The position numbers and the translations under genes were made by a program. A DNA stretch of 6,640 bases from Bacteroidota bacterium (lineage in GTDB: Bacteria > Bacteroidota > Bacteroidia > Flavobacteriales > Schleiferiaceae). Below the pieces are notes generated by a model that was given only the letters and a program-made list of their open reading frames with translations, was not told the DNA's origin and searched no databases. Where the stretch lies: NCBI GenBank assembly GCA_005786915.1, contig SYCM01000134.1, positions 1 through 6,640 of the forward strand, written 5' to 3'. Of this stretch, positions 1 through 6,491 are shown in pieces (within the stretch, counting starts at the first letter, position 1; every line of letters begins with the position of its first letter).

Positions 1-1932
1 GTAGTCGTTGTAGATGTCCTGCTGCCCGGTAACTCCGATGCTCGCGCGGACTTTGAGCGACGAAACCTTGCCCTTGAGCGACGCAAACATCTTCTCTTCA
101 AGCACGTTCCAGCCCAATGCTACCGAGGGGAACAGGCCCCAACGGCTTTCGGGCGAGAAGCGGCTCGAGCCGTCCGAACGCAGCGTGGCGGTGATCAGGT
201 ACTTGCCCAAAATGTTGACGTTGCTGCGGCCGTAGAACGACATCAGCGCGTTGTCTACGTCATACGGGAAGGGGCTTGCGGGCGCCAACGTATCTCCGTT
301 GAAGCGAAGATTCGGCAAGTTCTCGGAGTACGACCGCCACTTTTGGAAGGAGTAACCTCCGGTCCAATCCGTTTTGATCTTGCCGGCGGCGAGGTCTTTT
401 TTGTAGTTGAAGTAGGTCTCGATGAGCTGGTTGCTCCGCGTATTGTAGTATCGGTTGTTTTCACCCCCGTTGACGAAATTCATCGCCGCGTAATCCGGCA
501 CAACCACGGTACCCTTATTGGCGCCAAAGTCGCCTCCTACGTTCACGTACAGGTGCAGGTCGGCTTCGCTCAGCGGCTTGTAGTCAAACAACACATTGCC
601 GATGAAGCGGTCGTTGGTGCCGCGGTCGTCCCGCAGGTTCAGCAGTCCCACGGGGTTGCGCGGAGAGAGGTTGCTGAGCGCCCCGGAGGGAAGCGCCCAC
701 TCAAAGTAGCCGCCGTACTTCGACGTGTCACCCGAAAGCACCTCGCGGGTCGGGTCGAACCACACCGCCGAGCCGATAGCGCCTTGGTTGGCGTAGACGT
801 TGTAGGCGCGGTAGGCCTTGGCGCTCACATTGGCCGTCAGGTTGCGGGCCAACTTCGGCGAAGCATTCAGCGTAACGCTGTATCGGTCGAGCGCCGAGGT
901 TTTCAGAACGCCAGTCTCGGAGTAGTAGCCAATACCCAAGCGGTAGGGCAGGTTTTTCACGCCGCCCGAAAGGGCCACGTTAATGTCCTGGGCCATGCCT
1001 CGCTGGTAGATTTCCTCTTGCCAGTTGGTGTTGGTGGGCAGCGAATCGGCGGCGATTTGCACCAGTCCGCCGTCGAGGTAGTATCCGCGGGCGGCGGCGA
1101 GGCGCTTGCGCTGGGCATTCGAGCCAAATTCGTTGATGGCGTCCACAAACTCTTGGTTCGAGAGGACCTCCATGCGGTTGCGCGTGTTCCGCACTGAAGA
1201 CACCGCGCTCAACTCCACCTTCAAAGGAGTGTCCTTAGCACCCTTCTTGGTCGTAATCAAAATTACGCCATTGGCGGCGCGCGAACCGTAAATGGCCGTG
1301 GCCGAAGCATCCTTGAGCACGGTAAAGCTCTCAATGTCGTTCGGGTTGATCAAACCCAATCCCTCAGAGGGAAGGCCGTCAATAACAATGAGCGGGTCGT
1401 TGCTGGCGTTAATGGACGATCCGCCGCGAATGCGGATGCGCGCGCCCTCGCCCGGACGTCCCGAACCCGAAGTGATGCGCACCCCCGGGGTCTTGCCCAC
1501 GATGAGCTGGGTGGGGCTCGCAAAAGCCCCCTTTTGAAAGCTCTTGGACTTCACGCTGACTAGTGAACCGGTGAGGTCGCGCGCGGTGGTCGTACCGTAG
1601 CCCACGATAACTACTTCATCGAGCTGTTCTTGGGTTTCTGCAAGGGTAAAATTCACGGTCACGGCTCCCGCTACCTGCACCGATTTGGTTTGGTTCACGT
1701 ACCCCATGAGGCTGGCGGTAAGGTTGGTTGCCTTGACCCCCACCTTTAGGCTGTAGCGACCATTGGCGTCGGCAACTGCGGTGCTGCCTGAAGCGGATTC
1801 TTTGACCACTGCCGAGGGGAGCGGATTGCCTTCTGTGTCCCGAACAAATCCCGAAACTTGGCCCTGGGCCCAAGCAGATACGGAGCCCAGCGCAATCGCC
1901 AAAGCCACCCAAATTGTACGCGTTTTCATCAT
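1..1932 (-). CDS. SusC/RagA family TonB-linked outer-membrane protein (5' part; C-terminus beyond window)
   Basis: Translating the minus strand from 1932 gives an unbroken frame of 644 codons to base 1, so the gene is cut by the window edge; family members are usually about 1000 residues, so roughly the last third of the barrel is missing. Residues 1-22 are a signal peptide (basic start MMKTRT, hydrophobic core, AWA-Q cleavage site). Residues about 25-98 form the carboxypeptidase-regulatory-like extension (VSGFVRDTEGNPLPSA, DANGRYSL, LMGYV). The SusC linker DEVVIVGYGT is at 105-114, with a candidate TonB-box role. The plug spans about 118-230, with RIRGGSSINASNDPL (167-181), VIDGLP (183-188) and the signature LKDASATAIYGSRAANG (206-222). 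The rest is aromatic-rich beta-barrel sequence. The family imports glycans, peptides or other nutrients across the outer membrane using TonB energy together with a SusD lipoprotein; the substrate here is unknown. The start is a double ATG (1932 or 1929) just before MKTRT. Confidence 0.95.
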   Translation of the reverse strand, partial: MMKTRTIWVALAIALGSVSAWAQGQVSGFVRDTEGNPLPSAVVKESASGSTAVADANGRYSLKVGVKATNLTASLMGYVNQTKSVQVAGAVTVNFTLAETQEQLDEVVIVGYGTTTARDLTGSLVSVKSKSFQKGAFASPTQLIVGKTPGVRITSGSGRPGEGARIRIRGGSSINASNDPLIVIDGLPSEGLGLINPNDIESFTVLKDASATAIYGSRAANGVILITTKKGAKDTPLKVELSAVSSVRNTRNRMEVLSNQEFVDAINEFGSNAQRKRLAAARGYYLDGGLVQIAADSLPTNTNWQEEIYQRGMAQDINVALSGGVKNLPYRLGIGYYSETGVLKTSALDRYSVTLNASPKLARNLTANVSAKAYRAYNVYANQGAIGSAVWFDPTREVLSGDTSKYGGYFEWALPSGALSNLSPRNPVGLLNLRDDRGTNDRFIGNVLFDYKPLSEADLHLYVNVGGDFGANKGTVVVPDYAAMNFVNGGENNRYYNTRSNQLIETYFNYKKDLAAGKIKTDWTGGYSFQKWRSYSENLPNLRFNGDTLAPASPFPYDVDNALMSFYGRSNVNILGKYLITATLRSDGSSRFSPESRWGLFPSVALGWNVLEEKMFASLKGKVSSLKVRASIGVTGQQDIYNDY

Positions 1933-1966
1933 GTGTGCTAACGTTAGGTTGCCGCAATGTACAAAA

Positions 1967-1974
1967 CAAACTTA
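1967..1974 (-). promoter_or_regulatory. Candidate -7 promoter element of the susC-like gene
   Basis: The minus strand reads TAAGTTTG, an exact match to the Bacteroidota sigma-ABfr -7 consensus TAnnTTTG. It would start transcription near 1960, giving a leader of about 28 bases. No good TTG -33 element lies at the expected 19-21 base spacing; the nearest TTG (1986-1988) is too close. The expected -33 position is instead occupied by an inverted repeat, so an activator or repressor may act here (inference). Confidence 0.5.
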
Positions 1975-1987
1975 TATAGTGTACACA

Positions 1988-2000
1988 ATACACCGTGTAT
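1988..2000. promoter_or_regulatory. Perfect inverted repeat upstream of susC-like gene, candidate operator
   Basis: ATACAC-C-GTGTAT is a perfect 6-1-6 inverted repeat. It is immediately followed on the left by an 8-base palindrome GTGTACAC (1979-1986), so the motif GTGTA occurs twice on the plus strand, 16 bases apart. The larger repeat is centred about 33 bases upstream of the predicted transcription start of the susC-like gene. Such a position suits a dimeric regulator, but the regulator is not in the window. Confidence 0.4.
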
Positions 2001-2010
2001 CACGAGACAC

Positions 2011-2033
2011 AAAAAAAACCCGGCGTGGCCGGG
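2011..2033 (-). terminator. Intrinsic terminator of the bacilliredoxin gene
   Basis: On the minus strand, a stem of six G/C pairs (CCCGGC at 2028-2033 with GCCGGG at 2019-2024, 3-base loop) is followed directly by eight T residues (2018-2011). This is a textbook Rho-independent terminator lying about 34 bases past the bacilliredoxin stop codon. It insulates the susC-like promoter, whose -7 box starts 37 bases further on. Read on the plus strand the stem is followed only by CTTTTCG, so any activity in that direction should be weaker. Confidence 0.85.
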
Positions 2034-2046
2034 CTTTTCGATGGAT

Positions 2047-2061
2047 TAGCGCGGAGCGCTA
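2047..2061. repeat. Short perfect hairpin in the 3' untranslated region of the bacilliredoxin gene
   Basis: TAGCGC-GGA-GCGCTA is a perfect 6-base stem with a 3-base loop. It starts five bases past the bacilliredoxin stop codon and lies before the terminator hairpin. It could stabilise the transcript 3' end or be chance in GC-rich DNA; no T tract follows it. Confidence 0.4.
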
Positions 2062-2066
2062 GAGGC

Positions 2067-2483
2067 TCAATTGCAGTACTCGTCAAAGGCCGCTACGAGA
2101 TTGGTTGCGAGGGCTTCGGCGGTACGGCCTTCAATATGGTGGCGTTCCACCATGTGCACCAGTTCTCCGTCCTTGAAGAGGGCTACCGACGGCGAAGACG
2201 GAGGGAACGGAAGCATGAGTCCGCGCGCCATGTCTACGGACGCTTTATCGTTGCCCGCGAAGGCCGTTACGGCGCGGGTGGGCTTGGCACCGGGGCTGGC
2301 GAGGGCTTGACGCACCCCCGGGCGGCAAGAGCCCGCGGCGCATCCGCACACCGAGTTAATGACGACGAGCGTCGTTCCTTCGCTTTGGATGGCCGCTTTC
2401 ATCGCCTCGGAGTCGCGGAGTTCTTCGAATCCAGCTTGGGTCAGTTCGGCGCGCATGGGCGCAATCAAGTCTTCGGGGTACAT
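2067..2483 (-). CDS. BrxA/BrxB (YphP/YqiW) family bacilliredoxin
   Basis: A complete 138-residue protein, matching the usual length of this thioredoxin-fold family (B. subtilis YphP and YqiW are about 145). The opening MYPEDLIAPMRAELTQAGFEEL and the active-site segment NSVCGCAAG are diagnostic. The redox motif is C46-G-C48, and the Ser-Ser-Pro (SSPSVAL) block and the RHHIEG block follow as in the family. A Cys also sits next to the C-terminus (C137), as in characterised members. The family removes bacillithiol or similar low-molecular-weight thiols from protein cysteines, or acts as a weak disulfide isomerase, in the cytosol; no signal peptide is present. One feature to note is a third Cys, C53, five residues after the active site (GSCRPG) where the Firmicutes proteins have Ala. 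The gene is monocistronic: a candidate promoter lies upstream and a strong terminator downstream. Whether this organism makes bacillithiol is not visible here. Confidence 0.95.
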   Translation of the reverse strand: MYPEDLIAPMRAELTQAGFEELRDSEAMKAAIQSEGTTLVVINSVCGCAAGSCRPGVRQALASPGAKPTRAVTAFAGNDKASVDMARGLMLPFPPSSPSVALFKDGELVHMVERHHIEGRTAEALATNLVAAFDEYCN

Positions 2484-2542
2484 GGTTTCTTCTCAGGTTA
2501 AGTGCGTGCCTCTCGGTTCCATTAAGGCTTCTCGATTCCCTG

Positions 2543-2550
2543 CAAAAATA
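2543..2550 (-). promoter_or_regulatory. Candidate -7 promoter element of the bacilliredoxin gene
   Basis: The minus strand reads TATTTTTG, an exact match to the Bacteroidota -7 consensus TAnnTTTG. Transcription would start near 2537, giving a leader of about 53 bases before the ATG at 2483. No clear -33 TTG is seen at the expected spacing. A purine run GAGAAGAAA just before the start codon could help ribosome binding. Confidence 0.5.
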
Positions 2551-2556
2551 CGGCCA

Positions 2557-2564
2557 GATATTTG
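2557..2564 (+). promoter_or_regulatory. Weak candidate -7 element for the LolA-like/ABC operon
   Basis: GATATTTG matches TAnnTTTG with one mismatch in the first position. It would give a transcript start near 2571, about 40 bases before the ATG at 2610. No -33 TTG is evident. It lies only six bases from the divergent -7 box of the bacilliredoxin gene, so the two promoters would overlap. It is the best match in this 126-base gap, but remains weak. Confidence 0.3.
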
Positions 2565-2609
2565 CACCCACGTGAACGAAATCAAAGCCGCCTTGTTGGC
2601 TATGTACCT

Positions 2610-3359
2610 ATGAATCGCAGTTTACTTTTGGGGCTTCTCGCCTTTGCTTCGACGGTCCGTCTGGCGGCACAAAATCCGACCGAAATCCTTGCCAAAGCCG
2701 AAAAAACCGCGATCGGCACGTCGAGCTACAGTGAGCTTTCGATGAAGGCCACACGGGCCCGCTACACCCGGATGCTCGACCTTAAGTCGTGGACCCATAC
2801 CAACAAATACGCGCTGATCGTGGTCACGGGTCCCGAACGAGACCGCGGAACGCGCTACCTGCGGGCTGACAAGCAGATGTACAGTTTTGTTCCGCGCACG
2901 GGTAAGGTGGTGAAGCTGCCCCAAAGCATGCTGATGGCCGGCGGATTCATGGGTACCGACGCGTCGATGGACAACCTCCTCGGCCAGGCCTCGCTCGCCA
3001 AGGATTTCACGCACCAGTACCTCGGAACCGAAACGGTCAACGGCCTTCCCTGCCACAAAATCAAGTGCAAACCCAAGCCGGGAGTGCCGGTCGCCGCCGA
3101 CGAGGTGGTGGCCTGGGTGCACACCGGCGACAAAGGCTGGGTCCGCCTCAGCTTTCAAAGCACCCGCAGCGGGGAGCTACAGCGCATGGATGCCTTGGAA
3201 TTTGGACGCATGGACGGCGTCCAGATGCCCGTCAAGCTTCAGTTCAGCACGCAGGGCGGCAAGCAGACCACTCTGATGACGGTCAAGACCTGGAAGAAAC
3301 AGCCCCAGCTTAACGCCGCATGGTTCACCCCAGAGCGCTTGGAGCAAACCCAGCCGTGA
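2610..3359 (+). CDS. LolA-like outer membrane lipoprotein-sorting protein, periplasmic
   Basis: A 249-residue secreted protein. Residues 1-20 form a signal peptide (MNRSLLLGLLAF..., predicted cut LAA-Q) with no lipobox Cys, so the mature protein should be soluble in the periplasm. The mature part resembles the LolA-like family of outer membrane lipoprotein-sorting proteins (Pfam LolA_like): YSFVPRTGKVVKLPQSM (91-107), GGFMGTDASMDNLL (111-124), DFTHQYLG, then VHTGDKGWVRLSFQ (170-183) and a final strand block ending TVKTWKK. LolA-fold proteins carry lipidated or hydrophobic cargo across the periplasm in a beta half-barrel. Two cysteines, C148 and C153, could form a disulfide. The upstream in-frame ATG at 2562 was not used because it would put 16 polar residues before the signal peptide. 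The stop codon overlaps the next gene's GTG (GTGA), so it is cotranscribed with the ABC transporter and is probably its dedicated partner (inference). Confidence 0.85.
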   Translation: MNRSLLLGLLAFASTVRLAAQNPTEILAKAEKTAIGTSSYSELSMKATRARYTRMLDLKSWTHTNKYALIVVTGPERDRGTRYLRADKQMYSFVPRTGKVVKLPQSMLMAGGFMGTDASMDNLLGQASLAKDFTHQYLGTETVNGLPCHKIKCKPKPGVPVAADEVVAWVHTGDKGWVRLSFQSTRSGELQRMDALEFGRMDGVQMPVKLQFSTQGGKQTTLMTVKTWKKQPQLNAAWFTPERLEQTQP

Positions 3360-4573
3360 CCGCAGCGCGCTTGGCCGTGCGGCTGGCATGGCGGAACCTC
3401 GGTCGCAACCGGCGCCGATCGCTCATCACCGGGGCGGCAATCGCCTTTGCCCTCTTTTTTGCGGTCATCCTGAGGTCGTTGCAGCTCGGAGTGTACAACC
3501 ACATGGTCGCCACGGTGGTCGGCAGTATGAGCGGGTATGTGCAGGTCAGCGATACGGCGTACTGGCCAAGCCAAAACCTCGACTATGCGCTGTATGAAGA
3601 CCCCGCATGGCTCGAAGAGTTGCGCGCCGACGGCGACGTGGCCAGCGCCTACCCGCGCCTACAGGGTTTTTCGCTCGTCACGTTGGGCGAGAAAAGCGGC
3701 GTGGCCCAGTGGATCGGAATCAGTCCCGAAGAAGCCGAGGCTCCGCTTTGGCGCGCGCGGTTGGCCAGCGGATCCTGGAATGCTGCTCCCGGGTCCGTTT
3801 GGCTGGGCAAGCGCCTCGCCCAGCAGCTGCACGCGGCCGTGGGCGATACGGTGGTCGCCATGGGTCAAGGATTTCAGGGCAGCATGGCCGGAGCCTCGTG
3901 GGTGGTCGCGGGCACCCTCAACATGGGCAATCCAGAGCTCGAAAAGCGCAGCGCCGTCGTGGGCCTCGCCGATGCCCAAGAATTCGCCGGGGCCTACGGC
4001 ATGTGGAGCTACGTTCAGGTCACGCCCCGCCGCACCGAGCTCAACCACGATCCGACCACGGACCTCGGTGCCCAACACCCGCTTTCGGGCGCGCAGTTTT
4101 TAGGCTGGCAAACCCGAATGCCCGAGCTGATTCAGGCCATTCAGGCCGATTCGTCCGGCGGACGGGTCATCTTATTCATTTTGTATGTGGTGATTGGGTT
4201 TGGCTTGCTCGGAACCATGATTATGCTCGCAAACGAGCGGCGTCGGGAATTTGCCATGCAGCTCGCGATGGGTATGCGGCGCGGACTTTTGGCCGGAATC
4301 GTGTTCGTCGAAGTTCTGATTTTGAGCTTGACGGGCGCCGCCGTGGGCGCCGCGCTCGGCCGTGTAGCCGTGCTGATCTTAGACCGATTTCCCTTGCGGC
4401 TGCAGGGCGACGTGGCCGCCGCCATGGAGCAGCAGGGCTGGGAACCCATTCTACCCCCCAGCCTGGACGGGTCCATCACGGTGACGCACGCCGGCATCAT
4501 CGTAGTGATCGCCTTGCTCGCGGCCGCGTGGCCGCTCCGTACCGTTTTTAAAACCAGCCCCATTCAGCGATGA
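3356..4573 (+). CDS. FtsX-type ABC transporter permease, first subunit (LolC/LolE/MacB-like)
   Basis: A 405-residue inner-membrane protein with the four-helix FtsX/MacB layout. The cytosolic amphipathic start LAVRLAWRNLGRNRRRS is followed by helix 1 (about 22-44), a large periplasmic domain (about 45-267, MacB_PCD type), and helices 2 (271-291), 3 (311-331) and 4 (379-396). The cytosolic loop after helix 2, NERRREFAMQLAMGM, is the coupling region that contacts the ATPase. Length is normal for LolC/LolE (about 400). The GTG start at 3356 was chosen over ATG 3320: it gives a 4-base GTGA overlap with the upstream gene and removes 12 atypical residues, and GGAG lies 11 bases upstream. In this family the periplasmic domain moves with ATP hydrolysis and does not form a classic channel. 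The paired second permease suggests a heterodimer. Confidence 0.88.
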   Translation: MTAARLAVRLAWRNLGRNRRRSLITGAAIAFALFFAVILRSLQLGVYNHMVATVVGSMSGYVQVSDTAYWPSQNLDYALYEDPAWLEELRADGDVASAYPRLQGFSLVTLGEKSGVAQWIGISPEEAEAPLWRARLASGSWNAAPGSVWLGKRLAQQLHAAVGDTVVAMGQGFQGSMAGASWVVAGTLNMGNPELEKRSAVVGLADAQEFAGAYGMWSYVQVTPRRTELNHDPTTDLGAQHPLSGAQFLGWQTRMPELIQAIQADSSGGRVILFILYVVIGFGLLGTMIMLANERRREFAMQLAMGMRRGLLAGIVFVEVLILSLTGAAVGAALGRVAVLILDRFPLRLQGDVAAAMEQQGWEPILPPSLDGSITVTHAGIIVVIALLAAAWPLRTVFKTSPIQR

Positions 4574-5808
4574 ATCTGCTCGTTCAAATGGCCTGGCGCA
4601 ACATTTGGCGCAGCCCCTGGCGCAGCGGCGTAGTGGTCGGCGCCATGGCCTTGGGAGTGTGGGCCGGAGTGTTCATGATGGGCCTTGCCCAAGGGGTCAA
4701 CGCCGCCCGAACCGCGGCCGCTCTCGACGACTACGTCGGCCACGCCCAAATCACGGATTCCAACTTCATCGCCAACCAAGAGGTGCAGGCTCTACTGGCG
4801 CAGCCCGAGCGATGGACCGCGGCCCTCAACGCCCATCCCGAGGTCGAATCCTGGTCGGACCGTTTGGTTTTGACCGCCGTACTTCAGGTGGGCGCCGCCT
4901 CGGCCCCCGTGCAGGTGCTCGCAGTGGACCCGGCGCGCGAGGCGCGCGTGTTTTCCGCTCCGCGCCACGTCGTCGAAGGCCAATTGAGTTCCGAAGGAAT
5001 TACCCTTGGCCAAAAGCTAGCTGAACAGCTTGGCGCAGGCCTTGGCGACCGGGTCGTACTCAGCTTTCAAGACGTGCGTGGCGAAATTCACAGCGTACTT
5101 TTTGCCGTCGAAGGCGTATATGACGGGGTAAGCAACCTCGTGGAAGGCGTTCAGATTTACGCGCCGCTCGCCGCGCTCGCTCCCGAAGTTTTGGGGGGCG
5201 ACAGCCTGGCCGCAGCGGCCGGGACGGCCCACCAAATTCACTTCAGGGTGCGAAACCTCGACTCGCTTGACGCCACCGTGGCCGCATTACAGGGGGCGGT
5301 GGCCGACCCCGGTTCCGCCGTAGTGCGCACCTGGCGCGACATCAGCCCCGACCTGAGCTACGCCGACGAAGTGCTCGCCCAGTCGCTGCTGCTGTTCATG
5401 GCCGTCATTCTCTTTGCGATGGCCTTTGGAATCCTCAACACCATGCTCATGGCCATTCTCGAGCGCACTCGGGAGCTCGGCATGCTTATGGCCATCGGGC
5501 TCACCCGCCGCAAAGTCTTTCGCCTGGTGGTCTGGGAAACGCTGCTCCTCAGCTTCGCGGGAATGCCCCTTGGACTGCTGCTCGGCCATGCCACGATCGC
5601 GGTCACCAGCCGCACGGGAATTACCCTCGAGGGCTTCGACAAGGGCTTAGCGGAATTCGGACTTCAGTCCACCATTTACCCCGTGTCGGTTCCAGAATTC
5701 TACCTGCCCATTGCGGTGCTCGTGGCGGTACTGGGGCTGCTGTCTTCGCTGTATCCGGCCCGTAAGGCTCTGAAATTGAATCCCATTGAAAGCATGCGTG
5801 TGCTATGA
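4570..5808 (+). CDS. FtsX-type ABC transporter permease, second subunit (LolC/LolE/MacB-like)
   Basis: A 412-residue paralogue-like partner of the upstream permease with the same topology: N-terminal MAWRNIWRSPWRSG, helix 1 (about 19-41), periplasmic domain (about 42-268), helix 2 (272-294), helix 3 (about 316-340) and helix 4 (378-397). The coupling motif ILERTRELGMLMAIGLTRRKVF (about 296-317) is the canonical FtsX form, closer to consensus than that of the first permease. It ends with the usual PARKALKLNPIESMRVL tail. Sequence similarity between the two permeases is obvious at the N-terminal motif (AWRN) and in layout, but is low in the periplasmic domains, so they probably have different roles, as LolC and LolE do. 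Its ATG overlaps the upstream stop (ATGA), and its own stop overlaps the ATPase start (ATGA), so translation is likely coupled. No Shine-Dalgarno is visible. Confidence 0.9.
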   Translation: MNLLVQMAWRNIWRSPWRSGVVVGAMALGVWAGVFMMGLAQGVNAARTAAALDDYVGHAQITDSNFIANQEVQALLAQPERWTAALNAHPEVESWSDRLVLTAVLQVGAASAPVQVLAVDPAREARVFSAPRHVVEGQLSSEGITLGQKLAEQLGAGLGDRVVLSFQDVRGEIHSVLFAVEGVYDGVSNLVEGVQIYAPLAALAPEVLGGDSLAAAAGTAHQIHFRVRNLDSLDATVAALQGAVADPGSAVVRTWRDISPDLSYADEVLAQSLLLFMAVILFAMAFGILNTMLMAILERTRELGMLMAIGLTRRKVFRLVVWETLLLSFAGMPLGLLLGHATIAVTSRTGITLEGFDKGLAEFGLQSTIYPVSVPEFYLPIAVLVAVLGLLSSLYPARKALKLNPIESMRVL

Positions 5809-6491
5809 GTACTTCGACCCAACCCCTTTTGCGCGTGGACCGCGTCGTGAAAACCTACGAATCTACCGCTGGCCCGGTGCACGCCGTTCAGGGTGTTTCA
5901 CTGGAACTTGAGCGCGGAGCCTTCGCGGCCCTGGTCGGCCCCTCAGGCTGCGGTAAAACCACCCTGCTCAACGCCATCGGCGGCCTCGACCGCGTCACCT
6001 CGGGCCGAATCTGGATCGACGGCACCGAAATCACCGCCCTGAACGACCGCGAAACCATTGAGTTTCGCTTGCGCCGCATCGGTTTTGTGTTTCAGGCCTA
6101 CAACTTGGTGCCCGTGCTCAACGCCTGGGAAAACATTGCCTTTGTCATGGAGCTACAAGGCGTCGGAGTGCGCGACCGCCGCGATCGGGCCTTCGAGCTC
6201 TTGGCGGCCGTTGGGCTCGCGGGCAAGGAACAGCAGCGCCCCGCACAGCTTTCAGGCGGACAGCAGCAGCGTGTCGCCGTAGCCCGAGCCCTCGCCTCGC
6301 GCCCCTCGCTCGTCCTTGCCGACGAGCCCACTGCCAACCTCGATTCCAAGAGCACCGAAACCCTACTCGACATCATGCACGAGCTCAACCGCCAAGAGGG
6401 AACGACCTTTTTATTCAGCACCCACGACCAGCGCGTCATCGACCGGGCCCAGAGCATCTTCCCGCTGGATGACGGCCGACTGGTCGGTTAG
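5805..6491 (+). CDS. ABC transporter ATP-binding protein (LolD/MacB-type)
   Basis: A complete 228-residue nucleotide-binding subunit, the usual size for LolD (about 230). All catalytic motifs are present: Walker A GPSGCGKT (45-52), Q-loop Q97 in FVFQAYN, signature LSGGQ (149-153) followed by QQR, Walker B LVLADEP with catalytic E174, D-loop NLDS (178-181) and switch H207 in STHD. The N-terminal aromatic Y18 in KTYES would stack on the adenine. The sequence belongs to the MacB/LolD/FtsE branch that partners FtsX-type permeases. It should act as a homodimer on the cytosolic face of the two permeases encoded just upstream, powering cargo extraction from the inner membrane. It is the last gene of the operon, translationally coupled by ATGA overlap. 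The sequence alone does not separate a lipoprotein, lipid or drug-efflux role. Confidence 0.95.
   Translation: MSTSTQPLLRVDRVVKTYESTAGPVHAVQGVSLELERGAFAALVGPSGCGKTTLLNAIGGLDRVTSGRIWIDGTEITALNDRETIEFRLRRIGFVFQAYNLVPVLNAWENIAFVMELQGVGVRDRRDRAFELLAAVGLAGKEQQRPAQLSGGQQQRVAVARALASRPSLVLADEPTANLDSKSTETLLDIMHELNRQEGTTFLFSTHDQRVIDRAQSIFPLDDGRLVG

Noticed and set aside
343..1197. Long open plus-strand frame of 284 codons
   Set aside because: It lies entirely antisense to the susC-like gene, whose frame gives an unmistakable family sequence; the open frame is a by-product of GC-rich codons.
2562..2609. Upstream ATG as start of the LolA-like protein
   Set aside because: It would add 16 mostly polar residues ahead of a good signal peptide that begins at the ATG at 2610, and would overlap the candidate -7 box.
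2622..3158. Open minus-strand frame opposite the LolA-like gene
   Set aside because: It has no recognisable domain and sits antisense to a gene with signal peptide and family motifs.
3320..3355. ATG at 3320 as start of the first permease
   Set aside because: It overlaps the upstream gene by 40 bases; the GTG at 3356 gives the same 4-base overlap style as the other junctions and a normal permease N-terminus.
3607..4551. Open plus-strand frame of 314 codons inside the first permease
   Set aside because: Its product is Arg/Gly/Ala-rich without domains, and the overlapping frame encodes a clear FtsX-type permease.
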